Part shown: piece after piece, positions 5,310 through 5,946 of the stretch
Position numbering within the stretch: the first letter of the stretch is position 1
How the letters are laid out: each line of letters opens with the position of its first letter
DNA from: Chloroflexota bacterium
Lineage (GTDB): Bacteria > Chloroflexota > Anaerolineae > J102
Length of the DNA: 5,946 nucleotides
Direction of reading: 5' to 3'
Assembly (NCBI GenBank): GCA_024276255.1
Contig: JAJRXO010000689.1
Location: 1 to 5,946 of the forward strand
Made by a program: the position numbers and the translations under genes
The notes under the pieces: model-generated
Told to the model about the DNA's origin: nothing
Database searches by the model: none
Seen by the model: the letters and a program-made list of their open reading frames with translations, nothing else

Positions 5310-5946
5310 CTAATCCGCGGTTGTGGTGAGGACGGCTGTGATCTGTTCCAGCGCCCAGTCGATGGTAGAACGGGTGATGACCAGCGGCGGAGCAAAACGA
5401 ATGACGGTGCCGTGCGTGTCCTTGGCCAGAATGCCGCGGTTTCGCAGACGATCACAAAAAACGCGGGCGCCCCCGGCCGCGGGCGTAAGATCCACCCCGA
5501 TCATTAAACCTTTGCCACGCACTTCCCGCACAAACGGGCTTTGAATGGCTTGCAGACGCTGGATGAAATAGGCCCCCTGTTCTGCTGCGTTCTCAATCAT
5601 TTTCTCTTCCTGCAGCACGGCCAGGGCGGCGCGCGCCACGGCCGCGGCCAGTGGGTTACCGCCAAAAGTCGAGCCGTGATCCCCGGGACGGAACACGCCC
5701 AGTACCTCGGCGTCAGACAGCACCGCCGAAACTGGATAAAAGCCACCCGACAACGCCTTCCCCAGGATCAGCACGTCGGGCCGCACTCCCTCATGATCAC
5801 AGGCTAAGCGCTTGCCTGTGCGGCCCAGGCCGGTCTGGATCTCATCGGCCATAAGCAGCACCTGATTCTGGCGGCAGATATCCGCCACCTGGCGTAGATA
5901 GCCCGCCGGTGGCACCACCACCCCACCCTCACCCTGGATCGGTTCC
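5310..5946 (-). CDS. rocD: Ornithine aminotransferase, C-terminal half (runs off right edge)
   Basis: The last 211 codons of a class III PLP-dependent aminotransferase, ending in TAG at 5312-5310 and open to the window edge. Ornithine aminotransferase moves the delta-amino group of ornithine to 2-oxoglutarate, giving glutamate semialdehyde/pyrroline-5-carboxylate in arginine and ornithine catabolism. Visible motifs in order are EPIQGEGG at the edge, ADEIQTGLGRTGK whose Asp contacts the PLP ring nitrogen, LGKALSGGFYPVSAV with the PLP Schiff-base lysine (codon 5759-5757), HGSTFGGNPLA, and VRGKGLMIGVDL. The combination EPIQGE.G, LACDHEGVRPD and GKALSGG favours RocD over acetylornithine or GABA aminotransferases. 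The first half (about 190 residues) lies outside. It is oriented like the fmdB-type gene, but a 246-base gap with a promoter separates them, so they are probably not one operon. Confidence 0.93.
   Translation of the reverse strand, partial: EPIQGEGGVVVPPAGYLRQVADICRQNQVLLMADEIQTGLGRTGKRLACDHEGVRPDVLILGKALSGGFYPVSAVLSDAEVLGVFRPGDHGSTFGGNPLAAAVARAALAVLQEEKMIENAAEQGAYFIQRLQAIQSPFVREVRGKGLMIGVDLTPAAGGARVFCDRLRNRGILAKDTHGTVIRFAPPLVITRSTIDWALEQITAVLTTTAD

Overview
The window looks like ordinary chromosome of a moderately GC-rich bacterium, most likely of the phylum Chloroflexota. That placement is inferred from the general look of the proteins (discrete acyl-CoA mutase subunits, MeaB, FmdB, RocD) and was not tested by any search. 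No transposase, phage gene, CRISPR array or integration site was seen.

Layout. (1) Positions 1-119, minus strand: the first 39 codons of a gene that runs off the left edge, probably a SAM-dependent methyltransferase. (2) Positions 120-354: a divergent intergenic region, with one doubtful small ORF on the minus strand. (3) Positions 355-1318, plus strand: an RNA-only transcription unit. A perfect consensus sigma-70 promoter is followed by the RNase P RNA gene (rnpB) and tRNA-Leu(UAG), tRNA-Ala(UGC), tRNA-Gly(GCC) and tRNA-Phe(GAA), closed by a strong intrinsic terminator. Helices P1, P2, P3, P4 and P19 of the RNase P RNA can be paired by eye. (4) Positions 1454-4645, plus strand: a three-gene operon for a coenzyme-B12-dependent acyl-CoA mutase. 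It encodes the substrate-binding large subunit, the B12-binding small subunit and the MeaB-type GTPase chaperone. Automated annotation would probably say methylmalonyl-CoA mutase, but the specificity positions (Phe and Gln) match isobutyryl-CoA mutase (IcmA/IcmB). (5) Positions 4684-5138, minus strand: a small FmdB-type zinc-ribbon gene with its own promoter and terminator, convergent with the mutase operon. (6) Positions 5310-5946, minus strand: the C-terminal half of ornithine aminotransferase (RocD), running off the right edge.

How the parts work together. The RNA unit makes the RNase P ribozyme RNA in the same transcript as four of its own tRNA substrates. The mutase operon supplies both catalytic subunits plus the chaperone that loads and protects the adenosylcobalamin cofactor. 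The likely reaction is isobutyryl-CoA to n-butyryl-CoA, linking valine and branched-chain breakdown to straight-chain acyl-CoA metabolism. RocD suggests amino-acid catabolism nearby as well, but it is not in the same operon.

The two points most worth a second look are the P4 helix of the RNase P RNA, which departs from the usual sequence at four base pairs while keeping every pair and the bulged U, and the isobutyryl-type specificity residues of the mutase. Among the gene-poor gaps, 1319-1405 and 5139-5277 hold nothing I can support.
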